Origin: Chionis minor
Taxonomy: Eukaryota; Chordata; Aves; Charadriiformes; Chionididae
DNA length: 64,000 nt
NCBI GenBank assembly: GCA_013398295.1
Contig: VZSF01003600.1
Coordinates: forward strand, 516,641 to 580,640
Reading direction: 5' to 3'
Positions 1 through 10,108 of the stretch are shown one piece after another. The notes beneath the pieces are model-generated. The model made no database searches and was not told the DNA's origin. It worked only from the letters and a program-made list of their open reading frames with translations. Position 1 is the stretch's first letter, and each line of letters starts with the position of its first letter. The position numbers were made by a program, and so were the translations under genes.

Positions 1-288
1 CCCTGCACCCCACAGCACCCCTGCACCCCACAGCATCCCTGCACCCTGTGGCAGCCCTGTACCCCACAGCACCCCTGCACCCCGCAGCATCCCTGCATGC
101 CGCAGCACCCCTGCACCCCACAGCACCCCTGCACCCTACAGCATCCCTGCATGCCGCAGCACCCCTGCACCCCGCAGCATCCCTGCATGCCGCAGCACCC
201 CTGCACCCCACAGCACCCCTGCACCCTACAGCATCCCTGCACCCTGCAGCACCCCTGCACCCCGCAGCACCCCTGCACCCCATCCTCC
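1..288. repeat. 18-bp minisatellite, about 16 copies
   Basis: Tandem units of 18 bp with consensus CCCTGCACCCCRCAGCAY run without spacing from the first base to about 288; the last unit decays at CCATCCTCC. Variation sits at a few fixed positions (ACCCC/ATGCC, CAC/CAT, GCAG/ACAG), so the units belong to a few subtypes. The array starts at the window edge and is probably longer. Because 18 is a multiple of three, every frame reads as a six-residue repeat and stays open; I do not regard these frames as genes. Confidence 0.95.
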
Positions 289-3130
289 TGTAGATGCACG
301 AGGTGGGGGAGGATGTGGTGACACGAAGGGCCCCACTGGTCCCTCCTGCGCCCGGAGCAGGGGGTGCAGCTCCTCCGAGCAGGGTCCCCCGGGAGCCGAC
401 CTTGGCCTTGGCGCCTGGGCCAGGTTTGACAAACAGGATCAGGTCTCTGGCTGCCCTTTTCTGTTTAGCCATTTGGCGCTGATCAATTTTCATTACCGTG
501 ATGGCTTGCTTGGAAGTTATTAATGGCTGGAGGAAGACCAATTTTCTCCCAATCTTATTATGACACATCTGCAGTCGCCGATCTAACACACATAAATATT
601 TATGAAGTATGTCATTTTTCAAACATACAAAGTCCCAGTTCCCTCCAATCTGCAATGAAATTAAAAATCTGCAAATTTTGCTGCCACGTTATTGCTAGCT
701 ATTGTAATTTTGATTTGTATTAGCAGATCTGAGGCTTGTATATCCAAACTGCATGTTCTAGTTTCCTTCGGTGATTTTGTAGGTATTGGCACACACTTTG
801 ACTGTGTCCTAAAGCTCTGATTGAACCACTCCCAGCCAGCCTGGCCAGGAGGAGCCTCCTACAAGGTGGGAGGACCTGTGTCTCGGGCAGATCCAGTCCT
901 GCCACCCGCAATTCTGCTCCAGTTCTGGATCCCAGAGAAGGTGGAAACAGAGCTCATGCCAGGACTGTGCTGCTGGGCGGGCTGACACCCACTCAGGAGC
1001 CTGGGAGGTTGCTCTCCCACCATGGTCCAGACCTCCATGGTGGCCTCCAGGCCCCTGATGCCTCCCAGTTTGTCCCCATCCCCCAGGTCCTTCCAGTAGC
1101 AGGTATTTCTGATGGGCAGTCTGGGCTATGTGCAACATACAGTCATACATACACGGCCGGCCACAGGCACGCAGAGCACCCGGTGTCAACACCAACGGTT
1201 CCATCCTGCTCCTCTGGCTGAGCAGCACGGAGGCCCACCAGTGGCAACATATATGTTGAGGTATACGTTCAAGGTGGACCTGCCTCTCCAGCAGCTGAGC
1301 TCAGGTGCTCGGTCTGCCCAGTGCCTGCCCCCGCATCCCAGTCTCCCCAGTTGCTGGCTCCTGGACACCTGACATCTGGACACGCTCCAGCTGCCGTGGC
1401 CGGTTTGGCACAGACTCCCCCAGCAGCCCCCGAGCCCACACTGGGCTTCCCCCCCTTCTATCCTGCTATTTTCCCATGCTTCCTCCCCAAATCCCCTAAA
1501 CCCTCCCCCCCTTTGGTTCCTCCCCTAAACATCCCATAATAAGCCCCGTGTGATCCCCAGCTGCTCTTTGCCCACATCCCACCGCGTGTCCCGCGCCCCG
1601 GGATGGCTGCAGGTGCGGGCAGGGGGCTGGTGGCCCTGCGGGACCTCCAGTGGGACGCTCATCCCAACGGAGACCCCACTCCTTGCCCTGAAGCAGGGAC
1701 CTGCAGCAGCAGACCCAGAGAGAAGCTCACATGGGCAGCGATACCAGCGCTCCCAGTTTGGGGGAGGCTGCTTTGGAAGGAGCCGGTGCCTTGGACCTCC
1801 TGTCCCTGACGCCGGCGAGCAGCCCCGCTCGGGCACTGGCAGATGCCACCTCCCCGCCAGCCCCGGGTGCGCCAGAGCCCCCTGCTCAGCCCGCTACCTC
1901 TGGGCTCCCCAAATCCCTCTGCAGCCGCACTGGGGTCAGAAGCAGCAGCATTTCAGCTGGGGGAGGAGAGGGTTTGGTGGAGCCGGTTTCTTTCCAGCTG
2001 TGCGGTTTGGTCCCTGACTCTCCCCTCGCCCCCCCTGCATCGCTGGCAGGCATTAGCATCTGTGGTGACTAGTCCCGAGTGACCCGCACTAGCCAACTGA
2101 CTGGTCAAACAGGGCAGATATCTGCTGGGCTCATGCTGGGAGATTTCCCTCAAAAAATTCCTAATTTGTGTCTTTTTCCTTCTCCTTTTTAGCAAATCTG
2201 TTTGACAGAGGCTCAGCTGTGTGGGAAGTGCGCAGAGGGCCGTGCGGACACAGGGAGTTCCTTAGGAAACTTGCCTGCAAGGTGAAAGCAATTTATGTGC
2301 CGGGCACTTTTCAAAGTGTTTGAGAAAGTTAGATTGCAAGAAAAGCAAAGTCCAGTCATATAAAATCGCCTCCTAGTAATTCCCAGGCCCCGGCATTTTC
2401 TCTGAGTGTTCATCCAGAAGAAATCTTCTGCCTCGCTGCAGCTGAAGGGTATGAGATTTTGGTGAGAGGGCGTTCAGAAGTAATAAGACATGTACAAAAG
2501 ACTGAGATGGGTCTGGGCAGCACAGGGACTCCCTGGCGTCTCTGTTTGCTTTGGGATATGGGAGGTGATGGATGAGCACCCTGCCGGAGCTCCTGGCCCC
2601 GGGGATGCAGTCACGACCTTCCCAGCATCCGGCCCCTTGGGTAACGACTCGGGGCTCCCGTCCTCTCCTGCTGCCAACCGACCGGGATCCATCCCTCCAC
2701 ACCTGCCTGGGAAGATGAACATCTTGTTCAGTCTGGTGTGGTTCAGACCAAGAAGTCGGGTATTTCGGTTCATTTGAAGGTGGATGACGTAACGCGGTGT
2801 TCAGGAGCGCTTCGTCACATCCTTTCCACATGGCTTATAATTATTAATGAAAAATCTAAATGACCACAATGTGTGGTTACAAGTCATCAGTGTTTCACTG
2901 CTCTCAAGGTTCAAACCCATCAGGTGAGCGCTTTGTGTGGTCACCCCACAAACCCAGGGTGTGGAAGGCTCAGAGCAGGGCGTGAAAATCCCGGTGGGAT
3001 TTTCTTGGCTGGGAATGGGAGCCCTTGCCTGAGGGCTGGACATTGCACTGCGGAGGAGCCCTCCCTCCCTCCTGCTCATCTGCCTGCCCAGCACGTTCCC
3101 AACGCTGCCATCCCTGGGCCAGCAGCACCT
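289..3130. other. Unrecognised sequence, no gene seen
   Basis: The stretch alternates between an A/T-rich part (about 450-790) and G/C-rich parts (about 800-2090 and 2500-3130). Open frames up to about 150 codons occur on both strands of the G/C-rich parts, overlap one another and carry no domain I recognise. No repeat family was recognised. Confidence 0.5.
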
Positions 3131-3210
3131 GCCTGTCCCCTTGGCCGGCTCAGGGCCACCAGCAGCTCCCGCCTGTCCCCTTGGCTGGCTCAGGGCCACC
3201 AGCAGATCCT
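3131..3210. repeat. 40-bp tandem duplication
   Basis: Two adjacent 40-bp units, 3131-3170 and 3171-3210, both begin GCCTGTCCCCTTGGC and contain GGCTCAGGGCCACCAGCAG. They differ at a few bases, so the duplication is not brand new. No function is indicated. Confidence 0.85.
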
Positions 3211-4050
3211 GGCCTCTCCCGGTGCTCCTCCACACCAGGCAGGGGCTGTCACCCTGTGAGTGCCCCGCAGCGGTGGTTAAAGTTTACATGTTCCTTTTTC
3301 ACAGTTTGAATTTCTTAGTGCCCTGAGGTATTTTCATTTCCATTTATTCCTGCTGTAATTTTTTTATTTTGCGCATTTTTGTGAGGCTGCAGGCAGGTAC
3401 TTACTGCTCAAGGAGGGCACAACTCGCTAACAAGTTAGCTGCTGCCTTGCTCCGCACACACATTTTTTCCTATGTGTTTTCTCCACGTGATACCTTAATT
3501 CGCAGCTAATGGTTTTAAGAGCTGAAAGCTATTTGGAAGGATACCCTTCCAGACACTGTGCTATGCTAAACCTGTTAAATCATTAAGGTCATTAAGGCAT
3601 CAAGTATGATGAGAAATTGTATCTCTCTGTCTGGTCTCTCAGACACTACCTTTTGTTTGTTCTAAATCTGTAGAACGTATCAAATTTATGTGTGGTAACA
3701 TTTCTCTTCAGAAAACACTCATAGATCTGACAATGCTTTCCAAGGATAAGTAACAGCCCTGACTACAAATAAAACAATGGGGGAGTTTCCGTAACTGCCC
3801 CTGGGCCGCACCTTGTTGTAGTCCTACGCACAACTTTAGGAGGTCCAGAGAAACTCCTCCTATCCCAGGGCTGCCCTTGGTGGGACATATATGTCCTTTA
3901 GGAGCTGGAAAGAGCGTAACAATCTAACACAAACCTTTATGCCAATTGCATGAACTCTTCTTACCGTCCTTATTTAAAATTACATCATTATCTCCCAATT
4001 TGCTGCCTGCTTAGCTATTTGTGTTCTTTTCACTTATTATTCACATCATA
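3211..4050. other. Unrecognised A/T-rich sequence
   Basis: No gene or repeat family was recognised. It contains a perfect 14-bp palindrome (GGACATATATGTCC) at 3883-3896; nothing else makes it a regulatory site. Confidence 0.4.
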
Positions 4051-4089
4051 TCTCTTTCTCTCTTTTTCCTTTCTTTTTTTTTTTTCCAG
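4051..4089 (+). repeat. Homopyrimidine tract ending in CAG
   Basis: An almost pure C/T tract, including a run of about 14 T, ends in CCAG at 4089. It looks like a splice acceptor in form, but the sequence after it has stops in all frames within a short distance, so I call it low-complexity DNA. It lies 7 bp before the left breakpoint of the duplicated segment at 4097, which may be why an assembler broke here. Confidence 0.6.
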
Positions 4090-4096
4090 TTTACAA

Positions 4097-4951
4097 TTGC
4101 TTCAGCTATATTCTCTGAGTACTGGTCTATTTAATCTTTTTCTGTAACAAGCCAAGCAAAAGAAATCCAAAAAACCCAACCAAAGAAAAACCCCAACACC
4201 CTGCTTTGCTGCCAAAGAAAGTGGGAAAACCCCACACCTCATTATCCCGGGAAGTGCGTGTTCCTGCTGCTGGCGCCCAGCTCCGCGCTGGGGCCACCCT
4301 GCCCTCTGGTCTCCCTGTTCTGACACCCCTGAGCTCCCCTCTCCTCCCAAAATCCTGGAGGGGTTTTGTTGTCCGCCCACAGGGTGCACGGAGAGGAAAA
4401 GCCATGTTTCAGGCCCCGGTTCAGTTAAATTTCCTCTTATTCCGGTGGTGTTAGCTGGATTAGCTAGTGGATTAGCCTGTTCGCTGCTCATGCTTTATGT
4501 GAGATACTTCTCATCTTCAGTAAAAAATTACCGAATTTTTACCTAAACTACCTACCGAAGGTAGGTACCGAAATTACCTACTACTGCTGTAGTCAAGGGC
4601 GAAAACAAATCAGCGTCATGACAATTTGGTATGTCCAGAGCAGGAGAAGAAGACAGGCTCATTGCCCAGGGCTAGAGGGATTCAGGATAAAAAGGGCGAG
4701 CGTGTCTGTGTGTCATAGAATCATAGAATGGTTAGAGTTGGAAGGGACCTTAAAGATCATCAAGTTCCAACCCCCCTGCCATGGGCAGGGACACCTCTCA
4801 CTACAGCAGGTTGCTCAAAGCCCCATCCAGCCTGGCCTTAAACACTTCCAGGGATGGGGCCTCCACAACTTCCCTGGGTAACCTGTTCCAGTGCCTCACC
4901 ACCCTCACAGTAAAGAACTTCTTCCTAATATCTCATCTAAATCTCCCCTCT
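4097..4951. repeat. Native copy of an 855-bp segment repeated at 5948-6802
   Basis: This segment continues smoothly on both sides: leftward into 4050-4096 and rightward through the rest of a CR1 element. It reappears base for base 1851 bp downstream. Because this copy runs through the CR1 without a break and the other is cut at both ends by an N, this one is taken as native. Its first part (4097-4712) is unrecognised; its last part (4713-4951) is the 3' end of a CR1. Confidence 0.9.
4549..4567. repeat. Short perfect inverted repeat (8-bp stem, 3-nt loop)
   Basis: TACCTACC, then GAA, then GGTAGGTA forms a perfect hairpin. Related TACCGAA-type words lie on both sides (4528-4580). No protein site or terminator role is implied in this nuclear context. 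The same hairpin appears in the duplicate at 6400-6418. Confidence 0.55.
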
Positions 4952-5313
4952 TCCAATTTAAAACCATTACCCCTTGTCCTATCACGAGACTTCCTGACAA
5001 AGAGTCCCTCTCCAGCTCTCCTGTAGGCTCCCTTCAGGTACTGAAAGGCTGCTCTCAGGTCTCCCCGGAGCCTTCTCTTCTCCAGGCTGAACAGCCCCAG
5101 CTCTCTCAGCCTGTCCTCATAGGAGAGGTGCTCCATCCCTCTGATCATCTTAGTGGCCCTTCGCTGGACCTGTTCCAACAGTTCCATGTCCTTTCTATGT
5201 TGAGGACTCCAGAGCTGGACACAGTACTCCAGGTGTGGTCTCACAAGCGCAGAGTAGAGGGGGAGAATCACCTCCCGTGCCCTGCTGGCCACGCTTCTTT
5301 TGATGCAACCCTG
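4713..5313 (-). mobile_element. CR1 LINE, 5'-truncated, 3' half of ORF2 and 3' UTR
   Basis: Read on the minus strand, this is the 3' end of a CR1 retrotransposon, ending at 4713 in the ATTCTATGATTCTATGA-type tail. The minus-strand frame from about 5312 down to 4935 is open and carries hallmarks of the CR1 ORF2 C-terminal region: [19 protein letters not shown], then [10 protein letters not shown], then a [16 protein letters not shown] motif. CR1 copies by target-primed reverse transcription, so 5' truncation is usual; no endonuclease or catalytic RT core is left. The intact frame suggests a fairly recent copy. The 5' limit is judged from loss of similarity near the GCIKRSVAS motif. Confidence 0.93.
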
Positions 5314-5730
5314 TGTCCCTGTGTGTTTCCTGACGCTGTGCTCGCCCTTCTCCAGGTGCCACCTGCCCGTTGTCCCATCACCCTGCCCAAGCCATACCCA
5401 CCGCGGCGGTCTCGGTGGGAGCATCTAGTCGGGATGGCGGCACCCGGGGCTCAGTGTGGTTTTTGGGAGACGGGTAACACACAACAGCCAAGGGCTGACT
5501 CGGGCAGTGCTGGGTCTGTGGTCAATCTGCAGATAGAACCACAGGTCAATCATCTCACCCCCACCAATAGTGACCAGCCCAAACCAGCAAACTTCGTTAA
5601 ATCCCTGGTTTGTATCAAGAAATGTCTTGCTGCTTCCCTCCCCCAAGATGCGAAACCCTCCCAACATAGAGGTGATATTCTGATGGGAAGAACTTCCCCT
5701 GAGCTGGCGGGGGAAGCGGCAGCACCAGCG
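5314..5730. other. Junction sequence between CR1 and retroviral relic
   Basis: The sequence lies between the truncated CR1 and the first recognisable retroviral pol codons. A plus-strand frame is open through it but has no motif I recognise. It may be decayed provirus or older flanking DNA. Confidence 0.3.
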
Positions 5731-5946
5731 TGGCAAGCACTAAATAAAGCCAAAATTGAGATTCCACCTGGAAAACGTCAGGGACCGAGTAAAGAAGTAA
5801 AGTTTTTCCTTACTTGTTGGATGGCAGGCAGTGCTGGGATTCCTCCAAATACCTTAAGGAAAAGTCAAAGAGCTGCAAATGCCCCAATCAAGAAAGGAAT
5901 TGCAACAATTAATGGGAATTTCAGGATATTGGAGGAAGCTGTGTGC

Positions 5947-5947
5947 N
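5947..5947. other. Single undetermined base (assembly gap mark)
   Basis: One N separates the pol relic from the duplicated segment. With the N at 6803 it encloses the duplicate exactly, which suggests both mark contig joins and are not simply ambiguous base calls. Confidence 0.85.
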
Positions 5948-6802
5948 TTGCTTCAGCTATATTCTCTGAGTACTGGTCTATTTAATCTTTTTCTGTAACA
6001 AGCCAAGCAAAAGAAATCCAAAAAACCCAACCAAAGAAAAACCCCAACACCCTGCTTTGCTGCCAAAGAAAGTGGGAAAACCCCACACCTCATTATCCCG
6101 GGAAGTGCGTGTTCCTGCTGCTGGCGCCCAGCTCCGCGCTGGGGCCACCCTGCCCTCTGGTCTCCCTGTTCTGACACCCCTGAGCTCCCCTCTCCTCCCA
6201 AAATCCTGGAGGGGTTTTGTTGTCCGCCCACAGGGTGCACGGAGAGGAAAAGCCATGTTTCAGGCCCCGGTTCAGTTAAATTTCCTCTTATTCCGGTGGT
6301 GTTAGCTGGATTAGCTAGTGGATTAGCCTGTTCGCTGCTCATGCTTTATGTGAGATACTTCTCATCTTCAGTAAAAAATTACCGAATTTTTACCTAAACT
6401 ACCTACCGAAGGTAGGTACCGAAATTACCTACTACTGCTGTAGTCAAGGGCGAAAACAAATCAGCGTCATGACAATTTGGTATGTCCAGAGCAGGAGAAG
6501 AAGACAGGCTCATTGCCCAGGGCTAGAGGGATTCAGGATAAAAAGGGCGAGCGTGTCTGTGTGTCATAGAATCATAGAATGGTTAGAGTTGGAAGGGACC
6601 TTAAAGATCATCAAGTTCCAACCCCCCTGCCATGGGCAGGGACACCTCTCACTACAGCAGGTTGCTCAAAGCCCCATCCAGCCTGGCCTTAAACACTTCC
6701 AGGGATGGGGCCTCCACAACTTCCCTGGGTAACCTGTTCCAGTGCCTCACCACCCTCACAGTAAAGAACTTCTTCCTAATATCTCATCTAAATCTCCCCT
6801 CT
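5948..6802. repeat. Exact 855-bp duplicate of 4097-4951, probable assembly artefact
   Basis: The whole segment matches 4097-4951 at a constant offset of 1851 bp with no difference seen by eye. It is bounded on each side by one N, starts and stops in the middle of unrelated features (it cuts a CR1 part-way), and splits a retroviral pol relic. A true duplication of this age would be expected to have normal junctions. Its right part (6564-6802) is the same minus-strand CR1 3' end as at 4713-4951. Confidence 0.9.
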
Positions 6803-6803
6803 N
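6803..6803. other. Single undetermined base (assembly gap mark)
   Basis: One N closes the right end of the duplicated segment. Pol-like sequence resumes two bases later at 6805. Confidence 0.85.
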
Positions 6804-7456
6804 CGAGGCCGTAAAAATTCTAACTGAAGAATTTAAAGCATTTCAGCCACTAGCCCACCCCCACAACACTATAGGAGGCAAATGGGGGGTGCAGAAGAGG
6901 GTCCTTACTGTAACCTGCTCCAGGGGCTGAGGGGACTGTCACTGTGCAGGTTAAGGCATTTAAAGAAATAGAACAACGACACTCTGCAGGGGAAAAGGGA
7001 CTTTTATCTTTAGTGGGAGCAGTTAAACAAGTTGAGAAAATACATCAGGGACAACCTGTGCAAACTAGAGGACCTTTTAATTTACTAGAAGCCATCCTAA
7101 AGGGGGCTGCTCCCCCTGAAGGCGTTGCACCCACTCGCAGAAAGCGGGTCCATTACCTACCTGGAGCTGCAGAACTGCTTAACTGAAGGACACACTGAAG
7201 TCTCCAAATTGCAGCTGAGCCTTCAGCATTACAGCAGCCTTCAACCCCCTCGGGCTGGCCCCCCTCGCTGGGGGTAGACCACAGCAAATATCTGGTTTGT
7301 GGAGGCTTCAGCAAAAAGAGAAAACAGTAAATGGCAATATAAAGCCATTACATTATACTTTCCTGCAGGTAAACAAGTAATAGAATTAGTGTAGGATGGA
7401 TTTTTTCCGTCTTTTTAATGAGGTAACCTCTTCGGACTTTCCCTGCTGAAACAAGT

Positions 7457-7474
7457 GCTTCTTTTCTTTTACAG
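7457..7474 (+). promoter_or_regulatory. Candidate env splice acceptor of the retroviral relic
   Basis: A polypyrimidine tract (CTTCTTTTCTTTTACAG) ends in AG at 7474, 11 bp before the env-like start codon at 7486. Retroviruses express env from a spliced mRNA whose acceptor lies near the pol/env boundary, so position and form agree. It is a fossil site; use is not implied. Confidence 0.45.
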
Positions 7475-7485
7475 CCCCCAGCAGG

Positions 7486-8190
7486 ATGGCAAAGGGAAAT
7501 GCTGCGTTCCTGTTCCTATTCCAAACCCTGACAGTGCTGCTTACACACACTGCGGTCTTCCCTGTTAACACCGGGATGGAACCAATGGCTCTGACGGGAT
7601 ACACGGCCTCAGCGGGGAAGAATTAATGAACGGGACCACCAACTGATTGCGGATGCACTGGGTCCAGCCCAAAATAATGTTGTTCTAGCTCTCAGGTGTA
7701 TTCAAACTCAGCTGCAGGTGCGATCTGTGGTAGCAGCAATTACGAGAGACAGTGAAGAGGGCATCTTACCCACTGGAATTCGAAAGGTAATCTGGGATAG
7801 CACAGTTTGAAAGGGAATTCCAATCCTGGTGGGATTTAGTCAATTTTACTTATGACCTCATCAATGACAGCTTTTGTGTTAATAACACAATTCTTCGGTA
7901 TCACCATGAAGCTTCCCCTAAAGACAATGGTTTATGGTTTCTTCCAGCTCTTTCCACATGCTGGAAACAGCCCAAAGTCATCCCAAAACCCAGAGAACCT
8001 GCAGACAGCTGGCCGCATGCACCCTTGGCTGACCTGCTCGGGAGACCCGCTCTCAAGCTGTTGACTTGCCTTCAGTGTGACGAAGCCAATCCCACAGGAT
8101 TACACTGCGTGTGCGCAGTACAGATTTTTACACATACTACAATTAGATATTAGCAGGGTTTCAATACCATACATCTCTCTAATACTGCAG
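7486..8190 (+). pseudogene. Endogenous retrovirus env relic, broken
   Basis: An ATG at 7486 opens 46 codons that begin with a short polar start and a hydrophobic run (FLFLFQTLTVLL), as in a signal peptide, and stop with TAA at 7624. Further env-like sequence follows in another frame at 7649-7807 (LGPAQNNVVLALRCIQTQ region), ending in TGA at 7808. More decayed sequence, including a cysteine-rich stretch near 8060-8140, fits continued env. At least one frameshift and several stops make it non-coding. Pol lies just upstream in the same direction, with integrase apparently deleted between them. No LTR was found at either side. The right limit is uncertain. Confidence 0.6.
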
Positions 8191-8287
8191 CATTGGGATG
8201 TTTCATCTTTATTCAGCCTCAGAGCAGCCACAGTTGCTTGCAGGAGAAGTTACCATCCCCACTGAAAGCTTTTACCCCTCTCTTCAT

Positions 8288-8393
8288 AGGTGGAAAATAC
8301 ATGTGCAGAGAAATGAAATTTGCCCGGGGTCACACAGCAAGTCAGAATCTGAAACCAAAACTGCTGAGTCTTGACCTGAGCTGCCCAGCTGCC
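8288..8393 (+). mobile_element. MIR-like SINE relic
   Basis: The sequence holds the core-SINE landmark GGTCACACAGC followed by AAGTCAG and a diverged tail, with the preceding purine-rich GCAGAGAAATGAAATTTGCCC in the expected order. MIR elements are ancient tRNA-derived SINEs shared across amniotes; avian copies are few and highly diverged, as here. Assigned from the landmark only. Confidence 0.65.
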
Positions 8394-9596
8394 TTTTCAA
8401 ATCACGGTAAGGGATCATCTAACCAACATCTGCACCGCAGGAACAAGATAAAATATAGAGATGTCCCCCACGTCCACAACCTTATAAAGACAGTCACATT
8501 CTTCCACCCGCTTCCAGCTGCTTCTCCAGCAGTGGGGACACGCAGACACACTCACTTACACATACTGTGTTTTTCATTCGAAGTGGCAGAAAATGATCTT
8601 TAAATGCAGTATATAATGCTCAGGTAGTATTTAATATTCTGATGCAAATGGACTAACTTAGCAACATGCTTTCTGCCACGGGCATAACAACACCCAGAGG
8701 GTTTGGTAAATCAGAGGAACCTGTAAGGGGCAGGCAAAGGCTGCCTGAATAGCGATCTGTACCCGAATGTGCCCGACCCCTGGGGCAAAGGCACAGGCTG
8801 GGAGCTGCGGGTGATGATGTTTAACACACCCCACTGTCTCCAGCTCTGCTGGGGACGTCTTAATGTCCACGACCTGCCCTCTCATGTCCCAGGGACTCTC
8901 CCCTTTGTGAAAAGCAGGAACGGGGGAGAACTGCGAATGAAGAACTCTCTCAGGTGGAGAAACCACCTGAGTTGTCTGGCACCTTTACATATTACAAATG
9001 GATTGTGTGAAATCATGCATGAAGCACAGAATTATTCATTGAAGAGAAAAAAACCCCTGAAGTTTCCTTTTCCCACACAGAATATAATTTTGCAGCCACT
9101 AGTGTTGCCTGCAGGGCAAGGCAAAGTTTCACAGAGCAGCTCAGGGATGGTGGCCGGGGACAAAAGTTTTGGTAGGATTTCTGGACCAGTAAAGACTCAG
9201 GCTGTGCCGAGCATGAAGTCAAGCAGCGAGGACTGCGCGCCATGCCCTGTGGTGGGGAACACGAGAGCAAAGAGGGAATGGCCATGCAGTGAGGTGGCTC
9301 AGTCCCACAAGCCCCTGTGCTCCTCAACATCCATCCCAGCAGATGAGCTCCCTGCACCTCGACCTCCTTGGGCAGCAGCTGAGGGGCTCGCCAAGCCATG
9401 CCGCCTGGGCTGGGGCAGGAATTCTCTCTGTGCTTCCCAGGGTGTTCCCCACTCTCTGCACCACGGATTCTGCAGAGCATTCTGATGAGCCAGGGAAATC
9501 CCACCAGCTGGGACTGCTGCTCGGAAAAGGGAAAAACCAGTTACACCCCCAGTGGGAAGCAGAGAGGCAACAGGAATGCAGCTGCCAGAGACAAAT
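8394..9596. other. Unrecognised sequence, no gene seen
   Basis: No repeat or coding signature was recognised. Overlapping open frames of up to about 240 codons (for example plus strand 8769-9485) have no recognisable domain, and the longest minus-strand frame overlaps it, as expected for chance frames in G/C-rich DNA. Confidence 0.4.
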
Positions 9597-10108
9597 CATA
9601 TAATCACAGAATGGTGAGAGTTCCAAGACACCTTGAAAGCCCACCCATTGCCACCCCCTGCCCCGGGCAGGGACACCTCCCACCACACCAGGGTGCTCCA
9701 AGCCCCGTCCAACCTGGCCTTGAACCTCCAGGGATGGGGCAGCCACAGCTTCTCTGGGACACCCCAACCAGGGGCTCCCCACCCTCACAGCCAGGAATTT
9801 CTGCCTAATATCTCATCTAAATCTGCCCTCTTCCATGTTAAAGCTGTTCCCCCTCATCCTATGGCACCACTCCCTGATCCCAAGTCCCTCCCCACCTTTC
9901 CTGGAGCCCCTTTCAGACCCTGGCAGGGGCTCTAAGGTCTCCCCGGAGCCTTCTCTTCTCCCGGCTGAACCCCCCCAGCTCTCCCAGCCTGTCCTCCCAG
10001 TAGAGGGGCTCCAGCCCTCCCAGCATCTGCGGGGCCTCCTCTGGCCCCGCTCCAGCAGCTCCGCGTCCTTCTTGTGGTGAGGACTCCAAAGCTGGACACA
10101 ATACCCTG
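9597..10108 (-). mobile_element. CR1 LINE fragment, 5'-truncated
   Basis: The minus-strand CR1 3' end starts at 9597 with a diverged octamer tail (TAATCACAGAATGG on the plus strand). It belongs to the subfamily with ACACCAGGGTGCTCCAAGCC, also at 11293-11579 and 24890-25326. ORF2 C-terminal codons are present but shifted in frame. Upstream of about 10108 similarity is lost. Confidence 0.9.

Larger units (their letters stand above)
5731..7400 (+). pseudogene. Endogenous retrovirus pol relic (RT thumb/connection and RNase H), broken
   Basis: Plus-strand fragments resemble the polymerase of avian endogenous retroviruses. The block 5731-5946 holds an RT palm/thumb-like stretch with KRQGPSKEVKF. 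The block 6804-6930 begins EAVKIL and fits the region after the thumb. The block 6944-7186, in another frame, fits the RNase H approach (EKGLLSLVGAV, then RGPFNLLEAILKG). About 7280-7390, in a further frame, looks like more RNase H. Breaks are a stop at 6928, frame changes, and the N-bounded 855-bp insertion at 5947-6803 that replaces part of the pol sequence. The catalytic RT core and integrase are not seen, so it cannot make enzyme. Family assignment is by recognition only. Confidence 0.7.

Noticed and set aside
48..321. Frames encoding His/Pro/Ala-rich hexapeptide repeats
   Set aside because: They are the 18-bp minisatellite read in frame.
4051..4140. Splice acceptor followed by an exon
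   Set aside because: The pyrimidine tract and AG are good, but all frames close quickly and no donor follows; more likely low-complexity DNA.
4891..5985. A 364-codon plus-strand open frame
   Set aside because: It runs through the antisense of a CR1, a junction, a retroviral pol relic and across the N into the duplicated segment; only the pol part has homology.
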